A stretch of DNA of 64,000 nucleotides. Source: Achromobacter pulmonis. GTDB lineage: Bacteria > Pseudomonadota > Gammaproteobacteria > Burkholderiales > Burkholderiaceae_B. The translations under genes were made by a program, and so were the position numbers. Below the pieces are notes generated by a model. The model was not told where the DNA came from. It searched no databases and was given only the letters and a program-made list of their open reading frames with translations. The stretch spans positions 1-64,000 of the forward strand of contig NZ_CADIJV010000003.1 of NCBI RefSeq assembly GCF_902859765.1, given 5' to 3'. The first letter of the stretch is position 1. Every line of letters begins with the position of its first letter. Positions 53,784 through 62,642 of this stretch are shown here, piece after piece.

Positions 53784-54245
53784 TCAGGCCAGCTTGGCCT
53801 TGACCTGCTGCGACAGCGCGGTCATGTCGGCGCGGCCGGCCAGCGACTGCTTGAGCAGGGCCATGACCTTGCCCATGGCGGGGGCGCCGGTGACGCCCTG
53901 GGCGGCGACTTCGGCCAGCGCCGCGTCGATGGCGGCGGCCACTTCCTCGGGCGTGGCGGCTTGCGGCAGGAATTCCTGCAGCACGACCAGTTCGGCCTTT
54001 TCCTGCTCGGCCGTCTCGGTGCGGCCGGCCTGTTCGAACGCGGCGATGGACTCGCGGCGTTGCTTGACCTGTTTTTCGATGATGGCGGTGATTTCGGCGT
54101 CGGTCAGGTCGCGGCGTTCGTCCACTTCCTTCTGCTTCACGGCGGCCAGCAGGAAGCGCAGGGTGGCCAGACGCTCGCTGGCCTTGGCGCGCATGGCGTC
54201 CTTGACGGCGTCGGAGAGGCGGGTCTTGAGCGTAGTGGTGCTCAT
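53784..54245 (-). CDS. YqeY/GatB-tail domain protein
   Basis: The 153-residue product starts MSTTTLKTRLSDAVKDAMRAK and carries RLATLRFLLAAVKQKEVDER, KQRRESIAAFEQAGR and QEFLPQAATPEEV, all typical of YqeY. The family resembles the tail domain of GatB of the tRNA amidotransferase, but a free-standing role is not established. In many bacteria yqeY lies by rpsU or dnaG; here it does not. GGTTCC separates a weak Shine-Dalgarno (GGGGGA region) from the ATG. Confidence 0.9.
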   Translation of the reverse strand: MSTTTLKTRLSDAVKDAMRAKASERLATLRFLLAAVKQKEVDERRDLTDAEITAIIEKQVKQRRESIAAFEQAGRTETAEQEKAELVVLQEFLPQAATPEEVAAAIDAALAEVAAQGVTGAPAMGKVMALLKQSLAGRADMTALSQQVKAKLA

Positions 54246-54379
54246 GGGGGAACCTTTGTGGTGTTGCGTCAAACGGGCAGTGTAACCGTGGCAGGGCCCG
54301 CCGGGGGCGGCCGTCCCGGGGCGGCAATCCGGGAGCGGCCATCGTGGCGCCGGCCAGCCGGCGGCCGTGGCGGCCAGGC

Positions 54380-54820
54380 TTATTTGACGATGCTCAGATC
54401 GCCGCGCAGCGCCACGCCGGCCACCATGGCGCCGGCATGGCATTCGTAGTCGGTCTTGCTGCGGTATTCATTCTTGCGGTAGTAGCTGACGATGTTGGTG
54501 ACCGCGTTGGCGCCGGCCTTCTTGGCGGCCTCATGCAGGGCGATCACCGCCGATTGCGCCGCCCACAGGCAGGCGTCGGCGTCCTTCTTGGCGAAGGCGT
54601 TGGTTTTGCGGTTGGTGACCGCGCCGGCTTCCAGCACCTTGCCCTTGGGGCCGGTGCCCGCCAGGTAGAACTTGACGCTGCCGTCGATCTTGCCGGCGGC
54701 CTGGGCGGCGTCGATGGCCGGCTGCAGCGGCAGGAAGACGGTGCGGTCCGCGGCCAGCGCCGGCGTGGCGCAGGCGAGCGACAGGGCCAGGGCGCCAAAC
54801 AGCTTGGAGGAGACGTTCAT
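54380..54820 (-). CDS. Small periplasmic protein
   Basis: The 146-residue protein has a signal peptide (MNVSSKLFGALALSLACA..., cleavage after PALAA). The mature domain includes KFYLAGTGPKGKVLEAGAV, CLWAAQSAVIALHEAAKKAG and YRSKTDYECHAGAMVAGVAL. This pattern is shared by a group that databases often label, without evidence, as an excinuclease subunit. Two cysteines in the mature part may form a disulfide. It begins downstream of the ketosynthase gene at 54856, only 35 bp away, so it may be transcribed with the aryl-polyene-like cluster, but its signal and family argue against a biosynthetic role. Confidence 0.75.
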   Translation of the reverse strand: MNVSSKLFGALALSLACATPALAADRTVFLPLQPAIDAAQAAGKIDGSVKFYLAGTGPKGKVLEAGAVTNRKTNAFAKKDADACLWAAQSAVIALHEAAKKAGANAVTNIVSYYRKNEYRSKTDYECHAGAMVAGVALRGDLSIVK

Positions 54821-54855
54821 GGAGTGCGTTCCAGGTGAAGGGTTGAGAGAAAGCG

Positions 54856-56085
54856 TCAAGGCCAGCGGCGGAACACCAGCGAGGTGTTGATGCCGCCAAA
54901 GGCGAAGTTGTTGTTCATGACATATTCGTGGCTCATGCGGCGGCCTTCGCGCAGGTAGTCCAGCTCACCGCAGCGCGGATCGACGTGTCGCAGGTTGAGC
55001 GTGGGGGCGTACCAGTCGCCGCGCAGCATCTCGATGCTGAACCACGACTCCAGCACCCCGCAGGCGCCCAGCGTGTGGCCCAGGAAGCTCTTCTGCGAAC
55101 TGATCGGCATGCGGTTGCCGAACAGGCTGTGGGTGGCCTGGGTTTCGGCAATGTCGCCTTGCTCGGTAGCGGTGCCATGACCGTTGACGTAGCCGATGGC
55201 CTCGGGCGGCAGGCCGGCGTCGGCCAGCGCCATTTCCATGGCGATGCGCATGGTGCGCGCCTCGGGGCGGGTGATGTGGGTGCCATCGGAATTGCTGCCG
55301 AAGCCGACGATCTCGGCATGGATGTGAGCGCCGCGCGCCTGCGCGTGTTCCAGCGATTCCAGCACCAGCATGCCGCCGCCTTCGCCGATCACCAGGCCGT
55401 CGCGGTCGCGGTCGTACGGGCGTGGCGTCAGCTCAGGCGTGTCGTTCTTCTGGCTGGTGGCGTACAGGGCGTCGAACACCAGCGCCTCGCTGGGGCACAG
55501 TTCCTCGGCGCCGCCGGCCAGCATCAGGGCCTGGCGGCCGTAGCGGATGGCCTCGTAGGCATAGCCGATGCCCTGGCTGCCCGAGGTGCAGGCGCTGGAG
55601 GTGGGGATGATGCGGCCCTTCAGCTCGAAGAAGATGCCGACGTTGGCCGCGGTGGTGTGCGGCATCATGCGCACGTAGGAATTGGCGTTGAGGTCGTCCG
55701 TGACGCCGTTGAGCAGCATGTTGCCGAAGGCGCGGATCTCGGCGGTGCTGCCCACCGACGAACCGCAGGCCACGCCCATGCGGCCGTCGGTGATGCTGGG
55801 GTCGCCCAGCAGGCCGGCATCCTGCAGCGCCAGCTCGGCGGCGCGCACGCTCAGTTGCGAGACGCGGCCCATGCTGCGCAATTGCTTGCGGGTCCAGTGC
55901 GCCGGTACGCGGAAATCCTCGATCGGCCCGGCCAGGCGCGTATTCAGTTCCCGGTAGCGCGACCAGTCGGGCATGACGCGGATGGCGCTGCGGCCATCCT
56001 CGAAGGCCTGGCGGATGGTGGCCCAGTCGGAGCCAAGCGCGCTGATGCCGGCCATGCCGGTGATGACGACGCGTTGCATCAGCAT
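54856..56085 (-). CDS. Beta-ketoacyl-ACP synthase (FabF-like, ApeR-type position)
   Basis: The 409-residue thiolase-fold enzyme has the active-site Cys in SSACTSGSQGI, first His in NGHGTATEQGD and second His in SFLGHTLGACG, so a Cys-His-His triad is intact. It starts MLMQRVVITGMAGISALGSD. By order (KS - reductase - dehydratase - KS - DUF3261 lipoprotein) it matches the last ketosynthase, ApeR, of E. coli-type aryl polyene clusters. It condenses malonyl-ACP with the growing acyl chain. Its 5' end overlaps the reductase gene by 7 bp. Confidence 0.9.
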   Translation of the reverse strand: MLMQRVVITGMAGISALGSDWATIRQAFEDGRSAIRVMPDWSRYRELNTRLAGPIEDFRVPAHWTRKQLRSMGRVSQLSVRAAELALQDAGLLGDPSITDGRMGVACGSSVGSTAEIRAFGNMLLNGVTDDLNANSYVRMMPHTTAANVGIFFELKGRIIPTSSACTSGSQGIGYAYEAIRYGRQALMLAGGAEELCPSEALVFDALYATSQKNDTPELTPRPYDRDRDGLVIGEGGGMLVLESLEHAQARGAHIHAEIVGFGSNSDGTHITRPEARTMRIAMEMALADAGLPPEAIGYVNGHGTATEQGDIAETQATHSLFGNRMPISSQKSFLGHTLGACGVLESWFSIEMLRGDWYAPTLNLRHVDPRCGELDYLREGRRMSHEYVMNNNFAFGGINTSLVFRRWP

Positions 56086-56810
56086 AGCCCTCCGTTGACC
56101 GCGATGACCTGGCGCGTGATGTAGGCGGCGCCGGGCGACATCAGGAAGGCGACGGTGGCCGCCACTTCCTCGGGGCGGCCCATGCGCTGGGCCGGGATGG
56201 CCTTGAGGATTTCCTCGACCGGCACGTGTTCGTCGATCATGTCGGTGTCGATCAGGCCGGGCGCCACGCAGTTGACGGTGATCTGGCGCTTGGCCAGTTC
56301 CACTGCCAGGGCCTTGGCGGCGCCGATCAGGCCGGCCTTGGAGGCGCTGTAGTTGACCTGGCCGCGGTTGCCGACCAGGCCCGAGACCGACGCCATGCAG
56401 ACCACGCGGCCAGGGGCGCGGCGCCGGATCATGGGCATCGCCAGCGGGCTGAGCACGTTGTAGAAACCGTCCAGGTTGGTGCGCAGGACCTGGTCCCAGT
56501 CATCGCCGGTGAGGGCGGGAAAGGCGCCGTCGCGGGTCAGGCCGGCGTTGAGCACGACGCCGTAGTAGGCGCCGTGGGCATCGACGTCGGCCTGCAGCAC
56601 GGCGGCGCATTGGGCGCGGTCGGCCACGTCGAACTGCAGCACGCGGGCCTGGCGGCCGCGGGCGGCGATATCGGCCTGCACGGCCTCGGCCTGGTCGCGC
56701 TGCTGGCGGCAGTGCAGCACCAGGTCATGGCCGGCGTCGGCCAGGGCCAGCGCGATGGCGCGGCCAATGCCGCGGCTCGAGCCGGTGACGAGAATGGGGG
56801 CGGCGGTCAT
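56079..56810 (-). CDS. 3-oxoacyl-ACP reductase (FabG-like, ApeQ-type position)
   Basis: The 243-residue short-chain dehydrogenase has the NADPH loop TGSSRGIGRAIA, the catalytic Ser in MASVSGLVG and YxxxK in NYSASKAGL. It reduces the beta-keto group of ACP-bound intermediates. It overlaps both neighbours (7 bp with the ketosynthase, 4 bp with the dehydratase), which points to coordinated translation. FabG homologues are hard to separate by sequence; the context assigns it to this pathway rather than to general fatty acid synthesis. Confidence 0.92.
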   Translation of the reverse strand: MTAAPILVTGSSRGIGRAIALALADAGHDLVLHCRQQRDQAEAVQADIAARGRQARVLQFDVADRAQCAAVLQADVDAHGAYYGVVLNAGLTRDGAFPALTGDDWDQVLRTNLDGFYNVLSPLAMPMIRRRAPGRVVCMASVSGLVGNRGQVNYSASKAGLIGAAKALAVELAKRQITVNCVAPGLIDTDMIDEHVPVEEILKAIPAQRMGRPEEVAATVAFLMSPGAAYITRQVIAVNGGLC

Positions 56811-57265
56811 TGGGGCGAGTCTTCCTGGATGAAAACGTTGGGGTCCTTGGGTTGGTAGACGTTGAGCCGGGCGCTCGCCAATGGGCGAGCGCTATCGCGC
56901 AGTTCGCATTCGAATACGCTCATGCCGCTGTCGTCGATGAACCCGCGTTGCACGTGGATGGTCAGGGTGGCGCCGGCCGGCAGTGTGTCGACCTGGCAGT
57001 CGTAGCGGCGCGTGCCCAGCAAGAAACCGAGCTTGACCTCGGCGCCGGCCAGGCGCGCCTGGCAGCCGGCCCAGGCGCCGATGGCCTGGGCCATCAGTTC
57101 CAGGCCGAGCCAGGGCGGCAGCGCGCCGTCGGGCAGGGAGTAAGGGCCGGGCCGCACCACGGCGCGCGCGGTCAGGCTGTCGGCGTCGTGCGCCAGCACC
57201 TCATCCAGCAGGATCATGTCGCCGGCGTGCGGCAGCAGGCTGGCGATGGGCCAGGGCGTCGTCAT
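56807..57265 (-). CDS. Hotdog 3-hydroxyacyl-ACP dehydratase (ApeP-type position)
   Basis: The 152-residue protein starts MTTPWPIASLLPHAGDMILLDEV, with the HAGDMILLD segment seen in ApeP/ApeI dehydratases, and the long helix WLGLELMAQAIGAWAG that carries the likely acid residue. The FabZ HFP motif is absent, so it is not a housekeeping FabZ. It removes water to give the conjugated double bonds of a polyene. It overlaps the reductase gene and the upstream ketosynthase gene by 4 bp each. Confidence 0.85.
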   Translation of the reverse strand: MTTPWPIASLLPHAGDMILLDEVLAHDADSLTARAVVRPGPYSLPDGALPPWLGLELMAQAIGAWAGCQARLAGAEVKLGFLLGTRRYDCQVDTLPAGATLTIHVQRGFIDDSGMSVFECELRDSARPLASARLNVYQPKDPNVFIQEDSPQ

Positions 57266-58464
57266 GTTGCCGCTCCCAGGATCAGGCTGGCGTTGTTGCC
57301 GCCGAACGCGAACGAATTGCTCATGGCGATGCGGCGCCGGCCCGCCGGGTAGCGGTGCGCCGCGGTGCTGAAAGCCAGCGCCGGCAGCGCCGGGTCGGGC
57401 TGGCCGTCCCAGACGTGCGGCAGCAGGCGGCCGTCGGCGTTGGCCGGGGCCAGGGTGATCCAGGCCAGCGCGGCTTCGAGCGCGCCGGCCGCGCCCAGCG
57501 CGTGGCCGGTCAGCGGCTTGGTCGAGGCGCACGGCACGCCTTGTGGGAACAGCGCGTGCACGGCCAGGCTTTCCATGGCGTCGTTGTGCGCGGTGCCGGT
57601 GCCGTGCAGGTTGATCCAGCCGATGTCGGCGGGCGCCAGGCCAGCGGACCGCAGGGCGGCGCGCATGGCCTGCAGGGCGCCGGCGCCGCCCGGTTCGGGT
57701 GCGGACATGTGCCAGGCATCGGAACTGGCGCCACCGCCCAGCAGGGCGACCTCGGCGCCATCGGCGCGGTCGCGCTGCATCAGGAACAGTACGCCCGCCT
57801 CGCCGATGTTGATGCCGCGGCGGTTGGCGGAAAATGGCAGGCAGAGCGCGTCGTCCACGGCCTCCAGCGTGGCAAAGCCGTTGATGGTGAGCCGGCACAG
57901 CGTGTCGGCGCCGCCGCAGACCACCGCATCGCACAGGCCCAGCGCCAGCAGGCGGCGCGCGGACAGCAAGGCGCGGGCGCTGGAGGTGCAGGCGGTGGAC
58001 AGGGTGTAGGCCGGCCCGGTCGCGCCGAGCCAGTCGGCCAGGAATGCCGCCGGCGAAGACAGGGCCTGGCGCCGGTAGTCGTAGCCGTCGGGCCAGGCGC
58101 CGTGCGTGGCCAGGTCGCGGAAGGCCGGCGCGTTGTCGTTCACGCCCGACGTGCTGGTGCCCAGCACCACCGCCACGCGGTGGGCGCCATGGCGGGCGAT
58201 GGCGCCGCGCAGCAGGGGTTCGATCTGGCGCGCGGCGGCCAGCAGCAGTTGGTTGTTGCGGCTGTGGTGGCGCGCGGCAAGGGTGTCGGGGATGGCCGGC
58301 AGCGGGTCGGCGACGGCGCCCAGCGTGAGCGCGCGGTCCGTCACCCAGCCCGGCAGGCGGCGCATGCCGCCGGTGTCGCCGGCGAAGGCGGCCGCGGCGA
58401 CGGCATCGATGCCGGCGCCGAGCGCGCAGACTACGCCGGGGCGGCTCAGCCAGGAGGTCGTCAT
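57262..58464 (-). CDS. Beta-ketoacyl-ACP synthase (FabB/F-like, ApeO-type position)
   Basis: The 400-residue protein is the second ketosynthase. The nucleophile is in STACTSSARALLSA, the first His in LHGTGTAHNDA and the second in PLTGHALGAAG, all intact, so it is not a dead chain-length factor. It starts MTTSWLSRPGVVCALGAGID. In E. coli the ApeO ketosynthase pairs with the chain-length factor ApeC, which is not seen here and may lie beyond the right edge. It overlaps both neighbours by 4 bp. Confidence 0.9.
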   Translation of the reverse strand: MTTSWLSRPGVVCALGAGIDAVAAAAFAGDTGGMRRLPGWVTDRALTLGAVADPLPAIPDTLAARHHSRNNQLLLAAARQIEPLLRGAIARHGAHRVAVVLGTSTSGVNDNAPAFRDLATHGAWPDGYDYRRQALSSPAAFLADWLGATGPAYTLSTACTSSARALLSARRLLALGLCDAVVCGGADTLCRLTINGFATLEAVDDALCLPFSANRRGINIGEAGVLFLMQRDRADGAEVALLGGGASSDAWHMSAPEPGGAGALQAMRAALRSAGLAPADIGWINLHGTGTAHNDAMESLAVHALFPQGVPCASTKPLTGHALGAAGALEAALAWITLAPANADGRLLPHVWDGQPDPALPALAFSTAAHRYPAGRRRIAMSNSFAFGGNNASLILGAAT

Positions 58465-59015
58465 GGTTGTTCCTTGAGTGGCGCGATGCGCCACAGCGTG
58501 CCGCGGGCGTCGCGGATTTCGAGGGTGCCGTCCGGCTGGCCGGCGGGCCAGCGCACGCGCCAGCGCGGCTGGCCCGCCTGCAGCAATTCGCGTTCGGCCG
58601 AGCCGTCGGCGGCGCGGCTGGCGCGCCAGGCGCCGGCGCCGTAGGCGGCATCGAGCCCGGCTTCGGGGGTCCAGGCGAATACCAGCGCGGCAAACAGGTC
58701 ACGCGCCTGGCCGTTGGGCCGCAAAAAGCCGTCGTTGCGCCAGCGGCCGCCCTCGAGCATCTGGCGTGCCTGCGGCACGCCCATCGGATCGAACAGCGAC
58801 CAGCGCGTGGCGGCGGCTTCGCGCTGTACGACCAGCAGCGTGTCCTGCGCGGGTTGGCCGGGGCTGGCCTGGATCACGTGCAATTGGCGCGGCAGCGCGA
58901 ACGCGACGGGCTGGGCGGGCACCGGCGGCGCGCCGGCGCAACCGGCCAGCAGGGCCAGCGCCAGTGCGGCGCCGGCGGCGCGCAGGGCAGGGAACGGGCG
59001 GAAAGCGGGCAGCAT
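58461..59015 (-). CDS. DUF3261 lipoprotein of the polyene cluster (ApeN-type position)
   Basis: The 184-residue product has a signal with lipobox LLAGC followed by AGAPPVPAQPV. The mature part is a single globular domain containing LLVVQREAAATRWSLFDPMG and WRNDGFLRPNG, typical of DUF3261 proteins, which occur almost only in aryl polyene type clusters. It is predicted to work with the MMPL exporter and LolA-like protein in placing the lipid at the outer membrane. Its 3' end overlaps the ketosynthase gene by 4 bp. Confidence 0.85.
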   Translation of the reverse strand: MLPAFRPFPALRAAGAALALALLAGCAGAPPVPAQPVAFALPRQLHVIQASPGQPAQDTLLVVQREAAATRWSLFDPMGVPQARQMLEGGRWRNDGFLRPNGQARDLFAALVFAWTPEAGLDAAYGAGAWRASRAADGSAERELLQAGQPRWRVRWPAGQPDGTLEIRDARGTLWRIAPLKEQP

Positions 59016-59026
59016 CGGCGAATCCG

Positions 59027-60274
59027 TCAGGCCGGTTGCGGCGCGGCGCCCGGCGCGCGGCACAGTTCGCTCAGCATGCGCAGGCGGCGCTGCGGACTGG
59101 CGACGAACGGGTTGTCGGTGTCCCAGGCGTAGCCGGCCAGGATCGAACTGATCATGCGGCGGATTTCCGGCTGCGCGTTCTGAAAGAAAACCACATCCTG
59201 GAATTCGCCGCTGTACCAGCCCTGCACGTAGGCGCGGAAGGTCTCCACGCCCACCATCAGCGGATCGGCGAAGGCGCTTTGCCAGTCGACCGCCTCGCCG
59301 CCGAGTTGCCGGTGCAGCGCGTCGGCCGCCAGCTTGGACGAGCGCAGCGCAATGGTGACGCCGGACGAGAACACCGGGTCGAGGAACTCGGCGGCGTTGC
59401 CCAGCAGCGCGTAGCCCGGCCCATGCAGCCGCGTGACGCTGGCGGCGTAGCCGCCGATGGTGTTGGCTGGCGTGTCCCAGATGGCGTGGCGCAGTATCCG
59501 CTTGAGGTTGGGGGCGGCATCGGCCAGGGCGCGCAGGGTGGCCATCAGGTCTTCGTCGGGACCACTGAGCAGGTCCTGCCCGCCGACCACGCCGAACGAG
59601 CTGCGGCCATCGGAGAACGGGATCAGCCAGTACCAGATGCCGCGTTGCTCGGGATGCACACTGATCAGGATCTTGTCGCGGTCGAAGCCGGCGTCGTCGA
59701 TGCGGTCCTCGATATGGGTGAAGATGGCCTTGCGCGGCGGCATCGATGACGGCCGTTCCAGGTCGAGCAGGCGCGCCAGCACGCGGCCATAGCCGCTGGC
59801 GTCCAGCACGAACCTGGCGCGCACCTGGCTGGGCTGGCCCTGCGGGCCGCGCACCGTGAGCAAGGGGCCGTCGCCGGTGAAATCGGCGGCGATGACTTCC
59901 TGCTGGTAGCGCACCTGCACCCCCTGGCGCGCGGCGTCGTCGGCCAGCACCTTGTCAAAGTGGGCGCGCTGCACCTGGAAGGTGGTGCCGGGGCCGGGGC
60001 TGAACTTGTCCCGGAAGTCGAAGTGGGTGTATTGGTCGCCGCGGGCGAAGGCCGCGCCATTCTTGGTCTGGAAGCCGGCCGCCTGCAGCGCCGGCATCAT
60101 GCCGGCTTCTTCGATGAATTCCAGGCAATGGGCCAGCAGGCTCTCGCCGATCGAGAAGCGCGGGAATTGCTGACGCTCCAGCACCAGCACGTCATGGCCC
60201 TGGCGCTTGAGCAACGCGGCGGCCACGGCCCCGGCGGGGCCTGCCCCGATGACAACGACTTCCCGATACTCCAT
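59027..60274 (-). CDS. FAD-dependent oxidoreductase with flavin-halogenase-like motifs
   Basis: The 415-residue flavoprotein has the N-terminal FAD loop VVIGAGPAGAVAAALL, IGESLLAHCL, and later GYALLGNAAEFLDPVFSSG. The sequence GIWYWLIPFSD includes WxWxIP, a motif diagnostic of flavin-dependent halogenases, and GFQTKNGAAF carries a lysine in the position of the catalytic lysine of phenol/pyrrole-type enzymes. This group also includes non-halogenating monooxygenases and reductases, so the activity is a guess. It is placed between the lipoprotein and MMPL genes in an otherwise typical aryl polyene cluster. Confidence 0.8.
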   Translation of the reverse strand: MEYREVVVIGAGPAGAVAAALLKRQGHDVLVLERQQFPRFSIGESLLAHCLEFIEEAGMMPALQAAGFQTKNGAAFARGDQYTHFDFRDKFSPGPGTTFQVQRAHFDKVLADDAARQGVQVRYQQEVIAADFTGDGPLLTVRGPQGQPSQVRARFVLDASGYGRVLARLLDLERPSSMPPRKAIFTHIEDRIDDAGFDRDKILISVHPEQRGIWYWLIPFSDGRSSFGVVGGQDLLSGPDEDLMATLRALADAAPNLKRILRHAIWDTPANTIGGYAASVTRLHGPGYALLGNAAEFLDPVFSSGVTIALRSSKLAADALHRQLGGEAVDWQSAFADPLMVGVETFRAYVQGWYSGEFQDVVFFQNAQPEIRRMISSILAGYAWDTDNPFVASPQRRLRMLSELCRAPGAAPQPA

Positions 60275-60314
60275 GCTCGATACTTCCTCGAATGATCAAT
60301 CGCAAGACAAGAAC

Positions 60315-62642
60315 TCAGGCCTGGCGCGGCGGCCGGATCCAGGGCGCCCACAGCAGGGAAAAGCCCACGCCCAGCGCCACCGCCATGCCGAAGTTGGCGA
60401 TGGCCGGCGTGTGGCTGGCGGCCAGCAGGCCGAAAGACAGCAGGGTGGTGAGCGCGCCCAGCACGATGCCCACCAGGCTGGCCGCCGCGCCGGCGACCCG
60501 CTCGTACATGAAGATGGCGTAGTCCACGCCGATGGCCGACACCAGCAGCAGACCGAACAGGCTGAACAGCGTCAGCGGCTGACCCAGGTAGCCCAGCGCC
60601 GCCAGGCTGCATGCGGTGGCCGCCAGCGGCACCGCCAGGATGCGCCAGGCGGCCGCGCGCCCCAATGTCAGGCACAACAGCGCGGCGGCCACGATGTACG
60701 ACAGCAGCTTGAGTTCGGCGGCCTCGATGCGGGTGGCGGTAAACATGCGGTTCAATTCGCCGCTGCGATCCACCAGCGTGACGCCGGGCGCGGTTTGCGC
60801 AATGGCGGCCAACGCAGCGGGATCGCGCAGGCCCTGCAGCGTGATCATGCCGGCCGCTTCGCCGTCGTGCTGGCCCAGCCACAGGCCGCGCCAGCGCTCG
60901 CCGGCCTGCCCCTGCACGGCGGCGTCGATGGTGACCGCGGGCAGCACCGCCAGCGCCAGCAATTCGCGCCGAAGCGCGTCGAAAGGCACGCCGATGTCGG
61001 TGAGGGCGCGCCAGGCCGCGGGCCGCGTGGCCAGGTCGCCAAGCGCGGCGGCCAGGTCACGCTGGTCGGCCTGCGGCGTCACGCGTTGGCTCAGGGCGTC
61101 ATAGGTTTGCAGCGTGCCCGCCGCGACCAGCGTGTCCAGGGCTTGGCCGACGCGCGCCTGGCGGCGCAGCAGTTCGTCCGCGTCGGGCGCGCGCACCAGG
61201 AAGAACTGGCTGGTCGGCGTGATGCCGGTGATCTCGCCGATCTGGCGCGCCTGCTGCAGCAGCGGCGCCGGCAGGCTGAGCCATTGGCGCAGGTCGTCCT
61301 GGACGTTGAGCCGGCCGATGCCGCCGACGGTGATGGCCGCCAGCAGCAGGCCGCCGATGCCCAGGGCCAGGCGGCGGTCTGCCAGCCGCTCGCGCGCGCG
61401 CAGCGCGGCCTCGGCGCAGCGCAGCAGCGGCGGCCAGGGGCGCGGATGGAAGCGCGCCATCCAGGCTGGCAACTGGCACACGGTGCAGGCATAGGCGGCG
61501 AGCAGGCCGGCGGCGGAAAACACCGCCGTTTGCGTCAGGGCGGGAAAGGGCGTGAACGCCAGCGCGACATAGCCGACCAGGCTGGCGGCCAGGCTGATGG
61601 TCAGGCCGGGCAGCACGCGGCGCATGGCGGGCCAGGCACGCCAGTCGGGCATGCCGTAGCTCTTGCCCAGCCAATGCAGGGGGAAGTCGACCGCGACGCC
61701 GATCAGGCTGGCGCCGATCACCAGCGTCAACACATGGATGGACCCGAACACCGCGACGCAGGCGACCGTGCCGGCCAGCAGGCCGACGGCCACCGGCGCC
61801 AGCGCCAGCAGGGCGCGCCAGCGGCGCAGCGCCAGCAGCAACACCAGGACGATGCCGGCCATTGCGAGGCCGCCGATCCAGCCGCTTTCGGCCACCGCCT
61901 GACTGCGGCCCGCGGCGGCGTAGAGCGGGCCGCCCGCCACCAGCAGGTCGGCGCCGATGGCCGCCAGGGCGGGGCGGTCGCTGGCGATCTGGGCGGCGAT
62001 GCGTGCCGGCGCGGCGCTGTCGAATGCGTCGTCGCGCGTGGTGGCGCGCACCAGCACCCAGGCGCGGCCGTCGTGCTCGGCCAGCAGCGTGCCGCTGTCC
62101 AGGTCATACCGCACGGCGCCGCCGGGACGCAGCGCCTGCTCGGCCAGCCGGGCCAGGCCCAGCAGGTCCTGGTCGACCGGCACTACGCCGGACGAGGAGA
62201 ATGGATCGACCAGCTCGCGCGCGCGGCGCTGGGCGTAGGCGGCGGGATCGGCCAGCAATTGCCGGCGCTGCGCCGCCGGCAGCAAGGCCAGGCGATTGGC
62301 CAGCAGGCGGGCGCGCAGATCGGCCAGGTCGATGCCGATATCGACCTGCACCGTTGCAAACAGGCCGCTGAGCTGCCAGCGCTGCGCCAACTGGCGCGCG
62401 GCGGCCGCGCTGTCGCCGCCGGCCGGGGCCGCGACCAGTGCGATCAGTTGGCGGCTGAGCGGCTCCTGGACCCGGGCCTCGGCCAATTGCCGGGTGGCGT
62501 CGGCGCGCGCCTGCGGCACCAGTTCCATCAGGTTGGCCGATACCGGCCAGCCATCGCGGCACTGCCAGGCGCCCAGGCCCAACAACAGCAGCAGCCCGAG
62601 CTTGAACAAGCGCGGCAGCCAGCGTTCAATCGGCGAAGGCAC
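60315..62642 (-). CDS. MMPL/RND-type exporter of the polyene cluster
   Basis: The 775-residue protein has one membrane helix, a large periplasmic loop, five helices, a second periplasmic loop and a further five helices, the MMPL layout. Typical segments include VLTLVIGASLIGVAVDFPLHW and LVSAIGVDYAIFMYERVAG, where the acidic residues would carry protons. Homologues in aryl polyene clusters are thought to move the lipid-linked polyene across or from the inner membrane. Its 5' end overlaps the LolA-like gene by 17 bp. Confidence 0.9.
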   Translation of the reverse strand: MPSPIERWLPRLFKLGLLLLLGLGAWQCRDGWPVSANLMELVPQARADATRQLAEARVQEPLSRQLIALVAAPAGGDSAAAARQLAQRWQLSGLFATVQVDIGIDLADLRARLLANRLALLPAAQRRQLLADPAAYAQRRARELVDPFSSSGVVPVDQDLLGLARLAEQALRPGGAVRYDLDSGTLLAEHDGRAWVLVRATTRDDAFDSAAPARIAAQIASDRPALAAIGADLLVAGGPLYAAAGRSQAVAESGWIGGLAMAGIVLVLLLALRRWRALLALAPVAVGLLAGTVACVAVFGSIHVLTLVIGASLIGVAVDFPLHWLGKSYGMPDWRAWPAMRRVLPGLTISLAASLVGYVALAFTPFPALTQTAVFSAAGLLAAYACTVCQLPAWMARFHPRPWPPLLRCAEAALRARERLADRRLALGIGGLLLAAITVGGIGRLNVQDDLRQWLSLPAPLLQQARQIGEITGITPTSQFFLVRAPDADELLRRQARVGQALDTLVAAGTLQTYDALSQRVTPQADQRDLAAALGDLATRPAAWRALTDIGVPFDALRRELLALAVLPAVTIDAAVQGQAGERWRGLWLGQHDGEAAGMITLQGLRDPAALAAIAQTAPGVTLVDRSGELNRMFTATRIEAAELKLLSYIVAAALLCLTLGRAAAWRILAVPLAATACSLAALGYLGQPLTLFSLFGLLLVSAIGVDYAIFMYERVAGAAASLVGIVLGALTTLLSFGLLAASHTPAIANFGMAVALGVGFSLLWAPWIRPPRQA

